DNA of 64,000 nt from NCBI GenBank assembly GCA_907163345.1, contig CAJQUN010000955.1, forward strand, positions 1-64,000, read 5' to 3'. Below the pieces are notes generated by a model, which was not told the origin of the DNA, did no database searches, and saw only the letters and a program-made list of their open reading frames with translations. A program made the translations under genes and the position numbers. Of this stretch, positions 12,737 through 24,729 are shown piece after piece. This stretch comes from Haberlea rhodopensis (lineage: Eukaryota > Streptophyta > Magnoliopsida > Lamiales > Gesneriaceae). How positions within the stretch are numbered: the first letter of the stretch is position 1; every line of letters begins with the position of its first letter.

Positions 12737-13911
12737 TGTTAGTTCCGGATCTTATCGATGAGATTTTAAAGATGACAAAACATATCAGACCGGATCGAGA
12801 GAAATCAGACTGACCAGAACGATCGCCCAAAACAGATCAAGCTGATAAGATGACTAAGCATATCAGACCGGATCGAGGGTAATCAGACTAACCATATCGA
12901 TAGCTCAACAACAGAACAAGCTGATAAGACACATTACTTATCAGACCGGATCGATGAATATCAGACTGACTAAACCGAAGCTTCAGATCGATCTCTATCT
13001 TTATCAGATCGGAGCAGCTTAGGATACATACAGAATGGCTCCTCAGTCCGAATCATTAACGGCTATTTATTGTAGCATTTAATGTCGTAATTAATGCTAC
13101 AAAGGACCAAAGACTGAAGATTGCCATAATAGGTAAGAAGACAAAGAAGAGCTTACCTGACAGTCGCCGAAAGTATGAACCAGAACGGCAAATATCCTGA
13201 AGAAGAAGACTGTAGCTTTCTCAGAGTTTAAGAAGAGTCAAAGTTGCACATTAAGGGAAATAATGTCGTTGGTACCTTCAACTATAAAAGGATGCAACAA
13301 AAGGAACTTACGGACTCTCGCTGATCAATTGAAAAACACACAAGAAAGCAAAAACAGCCCAAGCTTACAAGCTCAGAAGCTCTCGAGCTGAAATCAATCT
13401 TAAGCACGTTTACTTTGTAACATTTGATCATTTAGGTCACTGTGCGCATCTTGTGTTTTCTGTGTTGAAAAATAGAAGTGAGAAACTTATTGTAACTGTC
13501 AGACAAAGTGTGTCTGAGCAGATCGAGTGACTAGGAGTTTCAGACTGGTAGTGAGGTAAATCCAGCCTGAATCGGGTTTGTACAACAGGATTGTATAAAT
13601 CAAAGTCTTCTAGTATAAACCTTCCTTAATTGGAAGAAGGGGAGACGTAGAAGGATTACACCACCTTCGAACTTCCAGAAACATATCCTGTGTATTATCT
13701 TTCTGCACTTGTTCTTTCTTACTAGCCATCGAGCCGTTCTTACATATACAAGAACAGACCGTTCCGCACTCATACTTTCAGTGGTCTGTTCTATACAAGA
13801 GTTGATTAAGAGACAGATTTCTTTCACTAATCCGAAAGAAATCACAAGGGATTATATTTTACAAGGAGTGTTCATTCACCCCCCTCTAAACACCCCGGAC
13901 CGATCCTAACA
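12737..13911 (+). repeat. 3' LTR of SIRE-like copy 2
   Basis: TGTTAGTTCCGG to CGATCCTAACA, 1175 bp, followed by the second CCTCT target duplication. It has the same tandem units and TATA box as the 5' LTR. Differences from the 5' LTR are a handful of substitutions plus one-base indels in homopolymers. Confidence 0.92.
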
Positions 13912-15006
13912 CCTCTCATTCATAGTCTCGATATGAAATCCATTGAGACCTATGTCTTTAAAACTAATAAATTTCTTGTTGGATTTACTAGAGTATAATG
14001 CCTCTTTTATTAAAATATTTGTTCCACCAGACAATATTATGTTTGCTCTTCCAGAGCCCTCAATTAGTTTTGTAGTACCGAAAATTATACTAACATTTGC
14101 TTTTGCCATTTTTAAATCCGAGAAATATTTTTGATCTCGAAGAATTGTGTGTGTTGTTACACTGTCAACCAAACAAATATCTTCACCTTTCATCTTGAGT
14201 TCAGCATTAATATTTTCCATCATTCTATAAACAAAATAAACAAAGTGAAGAAAATGATAAAATTAATATATTAATTTAAAGCTAATATACTCAAGATTTA
14301 GAAACATGACAAACCGGAGACTAGACATATTTCAAATTTGACTTAGAAATACCAAGACTTAGAAATTTATAACATAACAAACCAGTGACTTAATTAAAAC
14401 ACACATTCAACATCATATCGATCATCTTTGATCTTTCTGTTGCCATCACTAGCATCATCACCATAAAATGAGATTCCATTAATTTCTCCACTTGGTTCGG
14501 TAAAGAAATCAGCAATATATAAATGAGTAAAGTCCCTTGGATCACTTTCACAATCCACAATGTTTCTAAAATTAGTTTATTTCTCTTTTCCTTTACCCTT
14601 GACATATGCTTGATATAGATCAACAAGATGCTTTGGTGTGCGGCAGGTACGAGACCAATGCCCTTTCACTCCACACCTATAACAAGTTTCATCATGATTC
14701 TTAGGAGGACCAACAACCTTGCCATTTTCTTGTTTCTCACCATTTTTGTTCCACTTCGAGTGGTATGGCGCATTTTAGGGCCAATATGGTTTCGACCATG
14801 ACCACGACCATAACCGCGAACATGACAACGACCGCGGCCACGTCCATGGATACGACCACGACCACGTCCATATTTGTTTGCATTCACTTCCGAAAATGAA
14901 ACATTTGCAATTACTTCTGGAAATGCTTGTGATCCAGTTGGGTGGGAGTTGTGATTTTTCATCAAGAGTTCATTGTTTTGTACCGCAACTAGGAGACATG
15001 AAATTA
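13912..15006 (-). pseudogene. Old copia element: gag C-terminus, zinc knuckle and protease
   Basis: Read on the minus strand from 15006, it continues the gag of 23776-24280 without a gap (LLVAVQNNELLMKNHNSHPTGS). An Arg-Gly repeat follows (GRGRGRIHGRGRGR), then a CCHC knuckle near 14655-14696 (CYRCGVKGHWSRTC). Then comes the protease-like segment CLVDSVTTHTILRDQ, with the catalytic triad degraded to DSV, and IEGSGRANIILSGG. Frames shift at about 14660 and 14390, and AT-rich filler lies near 14225-14390. Bases 15002-15006 (aatta) are the target duplication of the gypsy insertion. Confidence 0.8.
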
Positions 15007-15539
15007 TGTGGGGTCCTCTTTACTTAATCCATTATGTATCATCTTAACATACATATGTGAGTCTGAATTAAGTAATAACATGCACTGATTAAGAGTATTA
15101 CTAGTTAAGTTGTTACAGATGTACCAAACCACTAGTACAAAAACCAACTAACTTTTTCACATATACATTACATGTAAAATGAACAACCGAATCCAGTACA
15201 ACTCCTATGCAGTGGTTCACCTCGCAGCGAAAGAAGACTCACGCTCCCCACGTCTATGAGTCCCTACAGAAACATTCACACAATGAGTATAGATAACAAT
15301 TATCTCAGTGCAATATCAAACCCACAATATCAATATCAATGATAAAGCACAAATAAATCATCAATAGTGAATGCTCTGTATCATGCATCAACAATTGCAT
15401 CATGTCATGACATGTCTCAACAAGTACCCTATTATCACGAGACTAAAATGATATGCCTATTCAGCTCAATATGTCAGTGGAACCACCTCACATCTTCATA
15501 TTAGCAGCACATATCATAGTACCGTCCTCAAATGATAAT

Positions 15540-15760
15540 AGCCAGAGCATATACCCAAAATCGGCGTATATCTCTATATAGCATAACCGAGCATATACCC
15601 AAACCAGGCGTATATCTCTCTGTCACATAACCGAGCATATATCCAAACCAGGCATATATCTCTATGTAACATAACCAAGCATATACCCAATACCAGGCGT
15701 ATATCTCAAATGCATAACCGAGCATATACCCAAACCAGGCGTATATCTCAACACATGATA
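15540..15760. repeat. Tandem repeat of about 40 bp in the gypsy LTR
   Basis: About five units built on GCATATACCCAAACCAGGCG followed by TATATCTC and CATAACC. The same array is at about 22349-22565 in the other LTR. Reading frames through it (AWFGYMLGYV-like) are by-products of the repeat. Confidence 0.8.
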
Positions 15761-16019
15761 TCCATGAATGTACATGCATATGATACTAACATAACACAAT
15801 TCATACGATATCAAAACCATAACATCATCATCGCATAATATCTATACTCCGTACGTCAACACGTACCTGTAAAGCGACATAAAAGCGATAAATCAGGCGT
15901 TGATGGCTAATTGCCTCTTTGCCCTGTCCCCTGTGATGATGCTACAAGCACATGAACAATAGACCATGTTATAAGATGCTTCAATATCAAAAGCTACAAA
16001 AATAAAACATTTGAAATCT

Positions 16020-16244
16020 ACCGATCGATCGGTCATCCTAGCGATCGATCGGTCCACACAAGTAACCCTAGCGATCGATCGGTCAAAAGCCAGCGATCGA
16101 TTGCTTAAATATGTGAATTTCTCAAAAATGCTACGGCATTGTACCGATCGATCGGTCGCTTTCAGCGATCGATCGGTACATACACCGCCTTAACTTTTCC
16201 TCTGTTTTACCGATCGATCGGTACACTACCAGCGATCGATCGGT
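16020..16244. repeat. Eight 14-bp palindromes, in four pairs, in the gypsy LTR
   Basis: ACCGATCGATCGGT or AGCGATCGATCGGT (one variant AGCGATCGATTGCT) start at 16020, 16040, 16070, 16092, 16143, 16164, 16209 and 16231. They form four pairs with 20-22 bp between starts. The other LTR repeats the pattern at 22828-23052. It looks like a dimeric protein-binding array in the regulatory part of the LTR; that role is inference. Confidence 0.75.
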
Positions 16245-17044
16245 CGATGACAAAATTTTGAAACCATGGCGATTTTGAGCTTATCCTCCTAGCTCTTCTC
16301 CTACAACTCAAAATACAACATTAAAACAAGGTTCATGCACTCTCTACTAGCATAACAACATGTTTTCACCATTTTAGAACCCAATTACTAGCATAGAATC
16401 ATCATATGATTCTTCACATGCTTTCATGCTTCCAACTTCAACTAAAAGTAAAAGACTTCTAAATTGCATGATAAAGTAATGAAAGTGTAGTCTCCTTACC
16501 AAGCAACTTACTTCCTCTTAGTCTCAAATGAATCTTGCAAGTAAATTCCAAGACAAAAGTGTAAGAATAAGAAGAACAAGCAAGAGGTTTTGTAGAGATT
16601 TGTAGGTGAAAGTTGGTGTATTATGTGAGTTCATCCTTAAGTCACTTGATATAGATCCTTAGCTCTCTAATTCACTTGCTATCAGGTCATTTAGAGTTAA
16701 TTACATGTTAAGTAACATGTACATGAAATGAAATCCAGATTCAAATACAACTCCAATTGTAAGTAACTTCACATGCATAATCAAATGCCTACTAGTTCAT
16801 GACTTGATATGGTATTCAATCATGATACACCATGTTGCATTCCTTGCCCTTACCATATATCATTTCACACATGTTTTAATTTATTCTTGGTTCCACCCGA
16901 ACCCCCATTATCATACCGCGAAGTGATATCATTACACCATAATCATATCACACGTATATAGCACAAATCGAGGCATTACAATTCTCCCCCACTCATTGAA
17001 TTTCGTCCTCGAAATTGGATATACAAACATGCATGTATAGATAC

Positions 17045-18319
17045 TCAACTCAACAATCCTTCTATAAGAAGATAGGAAACATGCTCATGGATGCAACAGT
17101 ACAGTACGTATATACCAACAGTATAATAAAACTGTAAAATCATACCAGAAAACAAATCTGGATACCGTTGCATCAAATGCTGCTCTGTCTCCCACGTTGC
17201 CTCTTCGACACCCCGTCTGTCCCACTGTACCTTAACCATAGGAATCACCTTATTACGCAACCTGCGTTCAGCTCGATCCAAGATCATAACCGGTCGTTCC
17301 TCATACGACACATCTGTATCCAACTGTACATCAGGTAACTGTAATACATGACTCGGATCTGGTTCATACTTTCTCAACAGTGAAACATGAAAAACATCAT
17401 GAATACTACTCAAGGCCGGTGGTAGTGCTAAGCGATATGCCAACGTACCAATACGTTGCAATACCTCATACGGACCAACATACCGTGGAGACAATTTTCC
17501 ACGCTTACCAAACCGTACTACACCTTTAAAAGGTGAAATTTTCAAGAACACACGGTCACCAACTTGAAATTCAAGTGGTCTACGTCGCTTATTGGCATAC
17601 GCAGCCTGTCTGTCCTGAGCAGCTTTAAGTTTCAATCTAATTACTTTCACTTTCTCTTCCATATCATGAATCATATCCGGTCCATGTAAAGTAGACTGAT
17701 CCACATCATCCCAATACAATGGCGATCGGCATCGTCGCCCATACAAAGCCTCAAATGGTGCCATCTGTATACTAGACTGATAACTATTGTTATATGAAAA
17801 TTCCACTAATGGCAACGACTCTTGCCAAGAAGTATCAAACTCTAATACACAGGCACGCAACATATCCTCAAGCGTCTGTATCGTACGCTCTGTTTGTCCA
17901 TCTGTCTGAGGATGATATGCTGTACTCAACCGTACTTCAGTTCCCAACGCTGTCTGTAACCCTTCCCAGAAATGAGAAGTAAATCTCGGATCCCTATCCG
18001 ATACAATGGAAACTGGAATACCATGTAGTCTCACTACATGTTGAATGTATAACTATGCCATTCTCAGATATGTAAACGTCATACAATATGGCACAAAATG
18101 AGATACTTTGGTGAGTCAGTCAACAATCACCCAAATAGCATCGCAACCAGAAGACGTCCGTGGTAAATGAGTCACAAAATCCATCGTGATATGTTCCCAT
18201 TTCCACTGAGGAATTTCCAAACTATGTAATTCACCTCCTGGTCTCTGTCTTTCCGCTTTCACTTGTTGACAAATCAATCATCGTTTCACAAAGCTCAATA
18301 CATCCTGTTTCATACGTTT
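17045..18319 (-). pseudogene. Gypsy integrase and chromodomain-like tail (several stops)
   Basis: From 18034 down the frame is open for 329 codons: GIPVSIVSDRDPRFTS, TAYHPQTDGQTERTIQ (integrase core), ALYGRRCRSPL, GDRVFLKISPFKG and HDVFHVSLLRKY. The tail VKVQWDRRGVEEATWE-TEQ resembles the chromodomain-like end of Tekay elements. Upstream (18035-18319) the zinc-binding and first-Asp part is readable (LICQQVKAERQRPGGE, WKWEHITMDFV) but has at least four stop codons. These look like TGG, CGA or CAG changed to TGA or TAG, typical of cytosine deamination. Confidence 0.85.
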
Positions 18320-19577
18320 TCACCAAAATTGTGTACGTAGATCATGATACATTTTCTTCCCTCCAGGATGTATACTGTATCTACTACAATGAGCACGTTG
18401 TAGTAGTTCTTGGCGTAGTCCTAATGCAGCAGGTACTACCCAACAGTTTCTGTACTTCAACGTTCCATCACTTGTAAGTACAAATTGAGATGTTTGTCCC
18501 TGACTTATCCTTTCCTTCCACTGTTGTACTTCATCATCAGTCAGTTGTGCCGTTCTGATTTTCTCAAAAATGTCAGTTTCAACCAACAATGTTGATACCC
18601 GTACTGGCTCTATGTCCACATCAAAATCATAACCCAAAGTACAACAAGAAGTCATCAATGCGGATAAATGAATCATCTCATCAGCCGTATGATGTACCTT
18701 TCGACTCAAGGCATCCGCTGTAAGATTAGCTTTTCCTGGATGATATTCAATCTCACAATCATAATCTTTCAACAGATCCATCCATCTCCTTTGCCTCATA
18801 TTCAACTCCGCTTGAGTTAATAGAAATTTTAGACTCTTATGATCTGTGTATATGGTAAACGACGTACCATATAAATAATGTCGCCATATCTTCAATGCAA
18901 AGACAATGGCAGCCAATTCTAGATCATGTACTGGATATCGCATTTCATGTGGCTTCAACTGTCGTGATGCATAAGCCACTACATGTTTATCCTGCATCAA
19001 TACACAACCCAAACCAAGTAAAGATGCATCAGTATATAATGCAAACCTGTCATGCTCTGAAGGAATGATCAAGATTGGAGCTGTAGTCAATCGATGTTTT
19101 AATTCCTGAAAACTACGCTCACAAGCCTCTGACCATTGAAATGATACTCCCTTCTGTGTCAAATGTATCAATGGTTTGGCGATCGCTGAAAATCCTTCAA
19201 CAAACCGTCTATAATATCCAGCCAAACCTAAGAAACTACGAATCTCTGGCACAGAAGTAGGTGCTGACCAATTCAACACTGCTTCAACTTTCTTTGGATC
19301 AACTGATATACCTTCTTCTGAAATAACATGTCCTAAAAAGCCGGCACTAGTCAACCAAAACTCACACTTACTGAGTTTGGCATACAAATGATGTGTCCTC
19401 AACAATTGCAATACCATATGCAAATGTTGAACATGTTCCACATCACTCTGTGAATAGATCAGTATATCATCGATAAAGACAATGACAAATCGATCAAGGT
19501 ATTCCTGAAAAACCCGATTCATTAAACTCATAAAGACAGCAGGAGCATTTGTCACTCCAAATGGCATTACCAGAAAC
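18320..19577 (-). pseudogene. Gypsy reverse transcriptase (C-terminal part) and RNase H
   Basis: Open frame of 415 codons from MPFGVTNAPAVFM. It includes the RT active-site FVIVFIDDILIYS, the thumb and connection (EIRSFLGLAGYYRRFVEGFS) and RNase H (ALYTDASLLGLGCVLMQ, RQLKPHEMRYPVHDLELAA, YTDHKSLKFLL). It starts after a one-base shift that separates it from the N-terminal RT at about 19578-19600. Confidence 0.88.
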
Positions 19578-21641
19578 TCATAATGTCCATAACGAGTTCT
19601 GAATGCTCTTCTGTATATCTCCTTCCCTCACACGTATTTGATGATATCCTGACCTCAAATCAATCTTAGAATAAATCATTGATCCCTGTAACTGATCAAA
19701 CAAATCATCAATACGAGGAAGAGGATATTTATTCTTTATCGTTACCTTGTTCAATTGTCTATAGTCAATACACAATCTCATTGTCCCATCCTTCTTTTTA
19801 ACAAATAAGACCGGAGCACCCCAAGGCGATACACTAGGACGTATGTACCCCTTGTCCAATAAATCTTGCAATTGAGTTTTCAACTCTTTCAATTCAGTTG
19901 GTGCCATCCGATAAGGAGCCCGTGAAATTGCAGAAGTACCAGGTATCAAATCAATACCAAATTCCACTTCTCGACTCGGTGGGAATCCAGGTATCTCATC
20001 TGGAAACACATCCGCATATTCTGCAACCACTGGTATCTCCTCCACTTTCCTTTCTTGTTTCTGTTCAGTTATATCAAGGGCATAAATCAAATAACCTGCA
20101 TGTCCACGTTCTAACAAACGCGACATTCGGATTGCTGATATCAAAGGAATCCTTGCCCTCGATCCCTGGCCATAGAATAACCATTGAGTTCCAGTATCAG
20201 ACTGAAATCTCACTATCTTCTGACTACAATCCACAACAGATTGATATTTACTCAACACATCAATTCCAATGATGCAATCAAAATCTGTCATATCTAACAC
20301 AATCAAATCAGTTTGTAGTCCATACTCAGTCTCAAACTGAATATCACAATCAGACACACTCTGACAAGTCATCACAGTAGTTCCCATGGGTGTCGAAACA
20401 TAAAGAGGCATCAACAGTGGAGACGAGCATATATGATACTGATCAATAAATGCTTGTGCAATAAAAGAATGTGATGCACCAGTATCAATCAACAGTAAAG
20501 CAGGATAAGTAAACAAAGTACACTTACCAGCTATCACAGTATCAGGAGCTGCCTCTGCTTCTTCCCTGTTCAGTGCATACACCTGAGCCTGAGGTGTTCC
20601 TGTCCTCTGTCCTCCACCAGACTGTGGTACACCTTGTGGTCTCTGTTGTACTGTAGTCTCTGAAATGGGTCCTCTCCTCTGTTGTCCACCCACTTGAGTA
20701 CAATCACGGATCACATGTCCTGGCCTCCCACAACGGAAACAAACTACTGGACTCAATTGAGGACAATCTCGTTTCAAATGTGGTCCACCACATTTAAAAC
20801 ATTGCACACCACTGCCACTACTACTACCTTGGAACTGTCCCTTAGATTTTCGGTCATCCCCTTTCCGTGGTCCAAAACGTTTCCCACTAAACCTAGATGA
20901 ATATGCACCACCTCGTGGTGATTTAAATGATTCTCCTCTAGGTCTCATACTGTCAGATGTAGGTGGTTGGGCTTGTCCAACATCTGTATATACCCCTACA
21001 GCAATCTCAGCCATCTCGGCTCTAGTCAACGCTTCTTCATATGATGTAGGGTTATTGGACATTACCCTATCAAATAATTCAGGCCTCAACCCTTTCACAA
21101 ACTGTCTGATCTTCGCTTTTGTGTTTACAGCGATATGTGGCACATACCGGAGCAAAGAAGAATAGTGTACAGCATAGTCAGATACTGTCATTGCTCCCTG
21201 TCTCAAATTTGTAAATTCATCCTCTTTCCACTGCCTTGCAGCAACAGAGAAATAATGCTCCAGAAACTTAGTTCTAAACACATCCCAGTTAACTGTTTGT
21301 CCTTGAGCCCTCAACTCAAGTACTGTGGACTTCCACCACATCATAGCTTTCTTAGCTAACTGGAATTCAGCTAAACGTAACCAAGCAGTCTTGGCACACG
21401 GTGCTGCTACAAATATCTGTTCTACACGTTCCAGCCACTCCTCTGACAGTTCCCCTGATTCAGTCCCCTCAAACCTAGGTGGCTGATAACTCAGAAATTG
21501 CGTCAAAGTCAATTCTCCAGGCAACAGTACCTGTTCTACTGGCCCTTGCTCAATCGGTGGTGGTGGCACAGGCGCCATCTTCACGCTCGCATTGCCACTC
21601 ATGGCATCCCCAACATCCTCATGATACCCTCTGTCTGTCAT
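19578..21641 (-). pseudogene. Gypsy gag, protease and N-terminal reverse transcriptase
   Basis: ATG at 21641, 687 codons open. The gag domain has PPRFEGTESGELSEEWLERV and AEFQLAKKAMMWW. Two CCHC knuckles follow (CFKCGGPHLKRDC, CFRCGRPGHVIRDC), then an aspartic protease (LLLIDTGASHSFI) and the RT start (YIRPSVSPWGAPVLFVKKKD, LCIDYRQLNKVTIKNKYPLP, YSKIDLRSGYHQIR). The end of the frame goes out of register and it stops at 19578. Otherwise remarkably intact. Confidence 0.9.
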
Positions 21642-21796
21642 AGCTGTAGATCAAGGGTTAACAATAACATTTACAAGTATATAACATGTTAGAATAACAT
21701 CATATTCCAAATCCTAACATGCGATTATCATTCTCAAAGTGTTTAGGTAACTCCCTAATACACTTCCTCTACCCATGTTCACCCCGTTCTCGAACC

Positions 21797-21813
21797 ACTG
21801 CTCTGATACCACT
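21797..21813 (-). other. Gypsy primer-binding site, initiator tRNA-Met type
   Basis: On the minus strand AGTGGTATCAGAGCAG follows the 5' LTR (right-hand copy) after two bases. It fixes the element's orientation. Confidence 0.85.
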
Positions 21814-21815
21814 AA

Positions 21816-23775
21816 TGTGGGGTCCTCTTTACTTAATCCATTATGTATCATCTTAACATACATATGTGAGTCTGAATTAAGTAATAACATGCACTGATTA
21901 AGGGTATTACTAGTTAAGCTGTTACAGATGTACCAAACCACTAGTACAAAAACCAACTAACTTTTTCACATATACATTACATGTAAAATGAACAACCGAA
22001 TCCAGTACAACTCCTATGCAGTGGTTCACCTCGCAGCGAAAGAAGACTCACGCTCCCCACGTCTATGAGTCCCTACAGAAACATTCACACAATGAGTATA
22101 GATAACAATTATCTCAGTGCAATATCAAACCCACAATATCAATATCAATGATAAAGCACAAATAAATCATCAATAGTGAATGCTCTGATCATGCATCAAC
22201 AATTGCATCATGTCATGACATGTCTCAACAAGTACCCTATTATCACGAGACTAAAATGATATGCCTATTCAGCTCAATATGTCAGTGGAACCACCTCACA
22301 TCTTCATATTAGCAGCACATATCATAGTACCGTCCTCAAATGATAATAGCCAGAGCATATACCCAAAATCGGTCTATATCTCTATATAGCATAACCGAGC
22401 ATATACCCAAACCAGGCGTATATCTCTCTGTCACATAACCGAGCATATATCCAAACCAGGCATATATCTCTATGTAACATAACCAAGCATATACCCAATA
22501 CCAGGAGTATATCTCAAATGCATAACCGAGCATATACCCAAACCAGGCGTATATCTCAACACATGATATCCATGAATGTACATGCATATGATACTAACAT
22601 AACACAATTCATACGATATCAAAACCATAACATCATCATCGCATAATATCTATACTCCGTACGTCAACACGTACCTGTAAAGCGACACAAAAGCGATAAA
22701 TCAGGCGTTGATGGCTAATTGCCTCTTTGCCCTGTCCCCTATGATGATGCTACAAGCACATGAACAATAGACCATGTTATAAGAGGCTTCAATATCAAAA
22801 GCTACAAAAATAAAACATTTGAAATCTACCGATCGATCGGTCATCCTAGCGATCGATCGGTCCACACAAGTAACCCTAGCGATCGATCGGTCAAAAGCCA
22901 GCGATCGATCGCTTAAATAGGTGAATTTCTCAAAAATGCTACGGCATTGTACCGATCGATCGATCGCTTTCAGCGATCGATCGGTACATACACCGCCTTA
23001 ACTTTTTCCCTGTTTTACCGATCGATCGGTACACTACCAGCGATCGATCGGTCGATGACAAAATTTTGAAACCATGGCGATTTTGAGCTTATCCTCCTAG
23101 CTCTTCTCCTACAACTCGAAATACAACATTAAAACAAGGTTCATGCACTCTCTACTAGCATAACAACATGTTTTCACCATTTTAAAACCCAATTACTAGC
23201 ATAGAATCATCATATGATTCTTCACATGCTTTCATGCTTCCAACTTCAACTAAAAGTAAAAGACTTCTAAATTGCATGATAAAGTAATGAAAGTGTAGTC
23301 TCCTTACCAAGCAACTTACTTCCTCTTAGTCTCAAATGAATCTTGCAAGTAAATTCCAAGACAAAAGTGTAAGAATAAGAAGAACAAGCAAGAGGTTTTG
23401 TAGAGATTTGTAGGTGAAAGTTGGTGTATTATGTGAGTTCATCCTTAAGTCACTTGATATAGATCCTTAGCTCTCTAATTCACTTGCTATCAGGTCATTT
23501 AGAGTTAATTACATGTACATGAAATGAAATCCAAATCAAATACAACTCCAATTGCAAGTAACTTCACATGCATAATCAAATGCCTACTAGTTCATGACTT
23601 GATATGTTATTCAATCATGATACACCATGTTGCATTCCTTGCCCTTACCATATATCATTTCACACATGTTTTAATTTATTCTTGGTTCCACCCGAACCCC
23701 CATTATCATACCGCGAAGTGATATCATTACACCATAATCATATCACACGTATATAGCACAAATCGAGGCATTACA
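21816..23775 (-). repeat. 5' LTR of the gypsy element
   Basis: 1960 bp with the same ends as 15007-16980, followed by AATTA (23776-23780). It carries the same tandem array and palindrome array. Confidence 0.92.
22828..23052. repeat. Palindrome array in the second gypsy LTR
   Basis: Eight 14-bp palindrome positions in the same four-pair layout as 16020-16244. Copies differ by few bases (for example ACCGATCGATCGAT for the fifth, AGCGATCGATCGCT for the fourth). Confidence 0.75.
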
Positions 23776-24280
23776 AATTAACTGAGAATATTTTTGAAAA
23801 CCTCTTTCACGGTATTGCTGCTGCAGGAGCATGTTGGAGGCATGAAAAGTAGTGAATGCCTTTTCTAACATATCTTGATCAGTAACATTGTCACCACATA
23901 ATCTCAATTGGGACAAAATTTCAACCACTGTAGAGTTATACTCATTTACTGTTTTGAAATCTTGCAACCTCAGGTACATCCAGTTATAGCGAGCCTTTGA
24001 GAGTATCACAGTTTTTGGTGATCATATCTCTCCTCCAAGTTTTTCCATAGGATAGCAAGGTCATTATCCCAAGATATTCGGATTTCAGTGCTTTGTGGAG
24101 GTGATGGCGAATGAAAAGCATTGCCTTCGCTTTTTCTTGTTCACTTGCCTCATTATTTTCCTTGATGGTTTGTCCAAGATTTTTCGCACTCAAATGAATT
24201 TCAGCATCAATGACCCAAGTCAAATAGTTTCTTCCGAAAACATCAAGGGCAACGAATTCAAGCTTGGTGATGTTAGCCAT
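23776..24280 (-). pseudogene. Old copia element: N-terminal gag
   Basis: ATG at 24280 gives MANITKLEFVALDVFGRNYLTW, a typical copia gag start, with SAKNLGQTI and AMLFIRHHLHKALKSEY. A frameshift near 24000 leads to ARYNWMYLRLQDFKTVNEYNS and ILSQLRLCGDNVTDQDMLEK. It ends in FQKYSQLI at the gypsy insertion and resumes at 15006. Confidence 0.85.
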
Positions 24281-24448
24281 ATCACTGAATCACAAATCAA
24301 ATAGCACTTTTGAGTATGAAATGCTCGTATTCTCAAATCTCAAATTTGAGTTTTATTAGAAATTTCGAGCCCAAAAAATACTCGAATTAGGCTTCAAGCC
24401 TCCAAATAAATTTTTGGAACTTTAGGTTCATTTATCAAAAGATAACAA

Positions 24449-24452
<4 letters not shown>

Positions 24453-24520
<68 letters not shown>
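24453..24520. repeat. (TA)n microsatellite
   Basis: An uninterrupted TA run of about 68 bp within the leader or LTR of the old copia element. Confidence 0.95.
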
Positions 24521-24524
<4 letters not shown>

Positions 24525-24729
24525 ACTTATCGTTGAATAAGTGGTGTGTATTTTATAAAAATGGTAGAACGTCGTGCTATTAACGTCTTATAAAATGATA
24601 GTGTTGAACACAATTTAAAAGAAAATTACAAGATCAATATAGATGGGAGATAAAGTTATTCATTCCCTTTTGTCTATACTTTTTTCACATACCTTGTTAC
24701 AAAGTGTTGACATATATATAGCACAAAAC

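Larger units (their letters stand above)
3242..13911 (+). mobile_element. Full-length SIRE-like Ty1/copia retrotransposon, copy 2
   Basis: A 10.67-kb element with TG...CA LTRs of 1174 and 1175 bp, flanked by a perfect 5-bp duplication CCTCT (3237-3241 and 13912-13916). Order is 5' LTR, initiator-Met primer site, gag, protease-integrase-RT-RNase H, an extra ORF of over 800 codons, polypurine tract, 3' LTR. Large LTRs and an added ORF after pol are features of the SIRE/Maximus group (Sireviruses). The two LTRs are nearly identical and differ mostly by single-base indels in runs, which points to a recent insertion. gag and pol are nevertheless broken by a few one-base shifts. Confidence 0.93.
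15007..16980 (-). repeat. 3' LTR of the gypsy element
   Basis: TGTGGGGTCC to GGCATTACA, 1974 bp. It is bounded by the AATTA duplication on one side and the purine tract on the other. Internally it has a tandem array at 15540-15760 and eight 14-bp palindromes at 16020-16244. Its copy at 21816 lacks about 12 bp near 16704 and differs otherwise by scattered substitutions. Confidence 0.92.
15007..23775 (-). mobile_element. Full-length Ty3/gypsy chromovirus (Tekay/Del-like), minus strand
   Basis: An 8.77-kb element with LTRs at 15007-16980 and 21816-23775, TG...CA ends and a perfect AATTA target duplication (15002-15006 and 23776-23780). The initiator-Met primer site (21797-21813) and a purine tract (GAGTGGGGGAGAAT on the minus strand, 16981-16994) put it on the minus strand. 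Gag has two zinc knuckles and pol order is PR-RT-RH-INT, followed by a chromodomain-like tail; this fits Tekay/Del. The LTRs are nearly identical, yet pol has a frameshift and several stops, so this copy cannot make its own proteins. Confidence 0.93.

Noticed and set aside
15528..15779. Open frames of 83 codons in both gypsy LTRs (AWFGYMLGY repeats)
   Set aside because: They translate a non-coding tandem repeat in the LTR.
16020..16244. Regularly spaced palindromic repeats resembling a CRISPR array
   Set aside because: They sit inside plant LTRs, spacers are unequal and duplicated in both LTRs, and there are no cas genes. They are LTR repeats.
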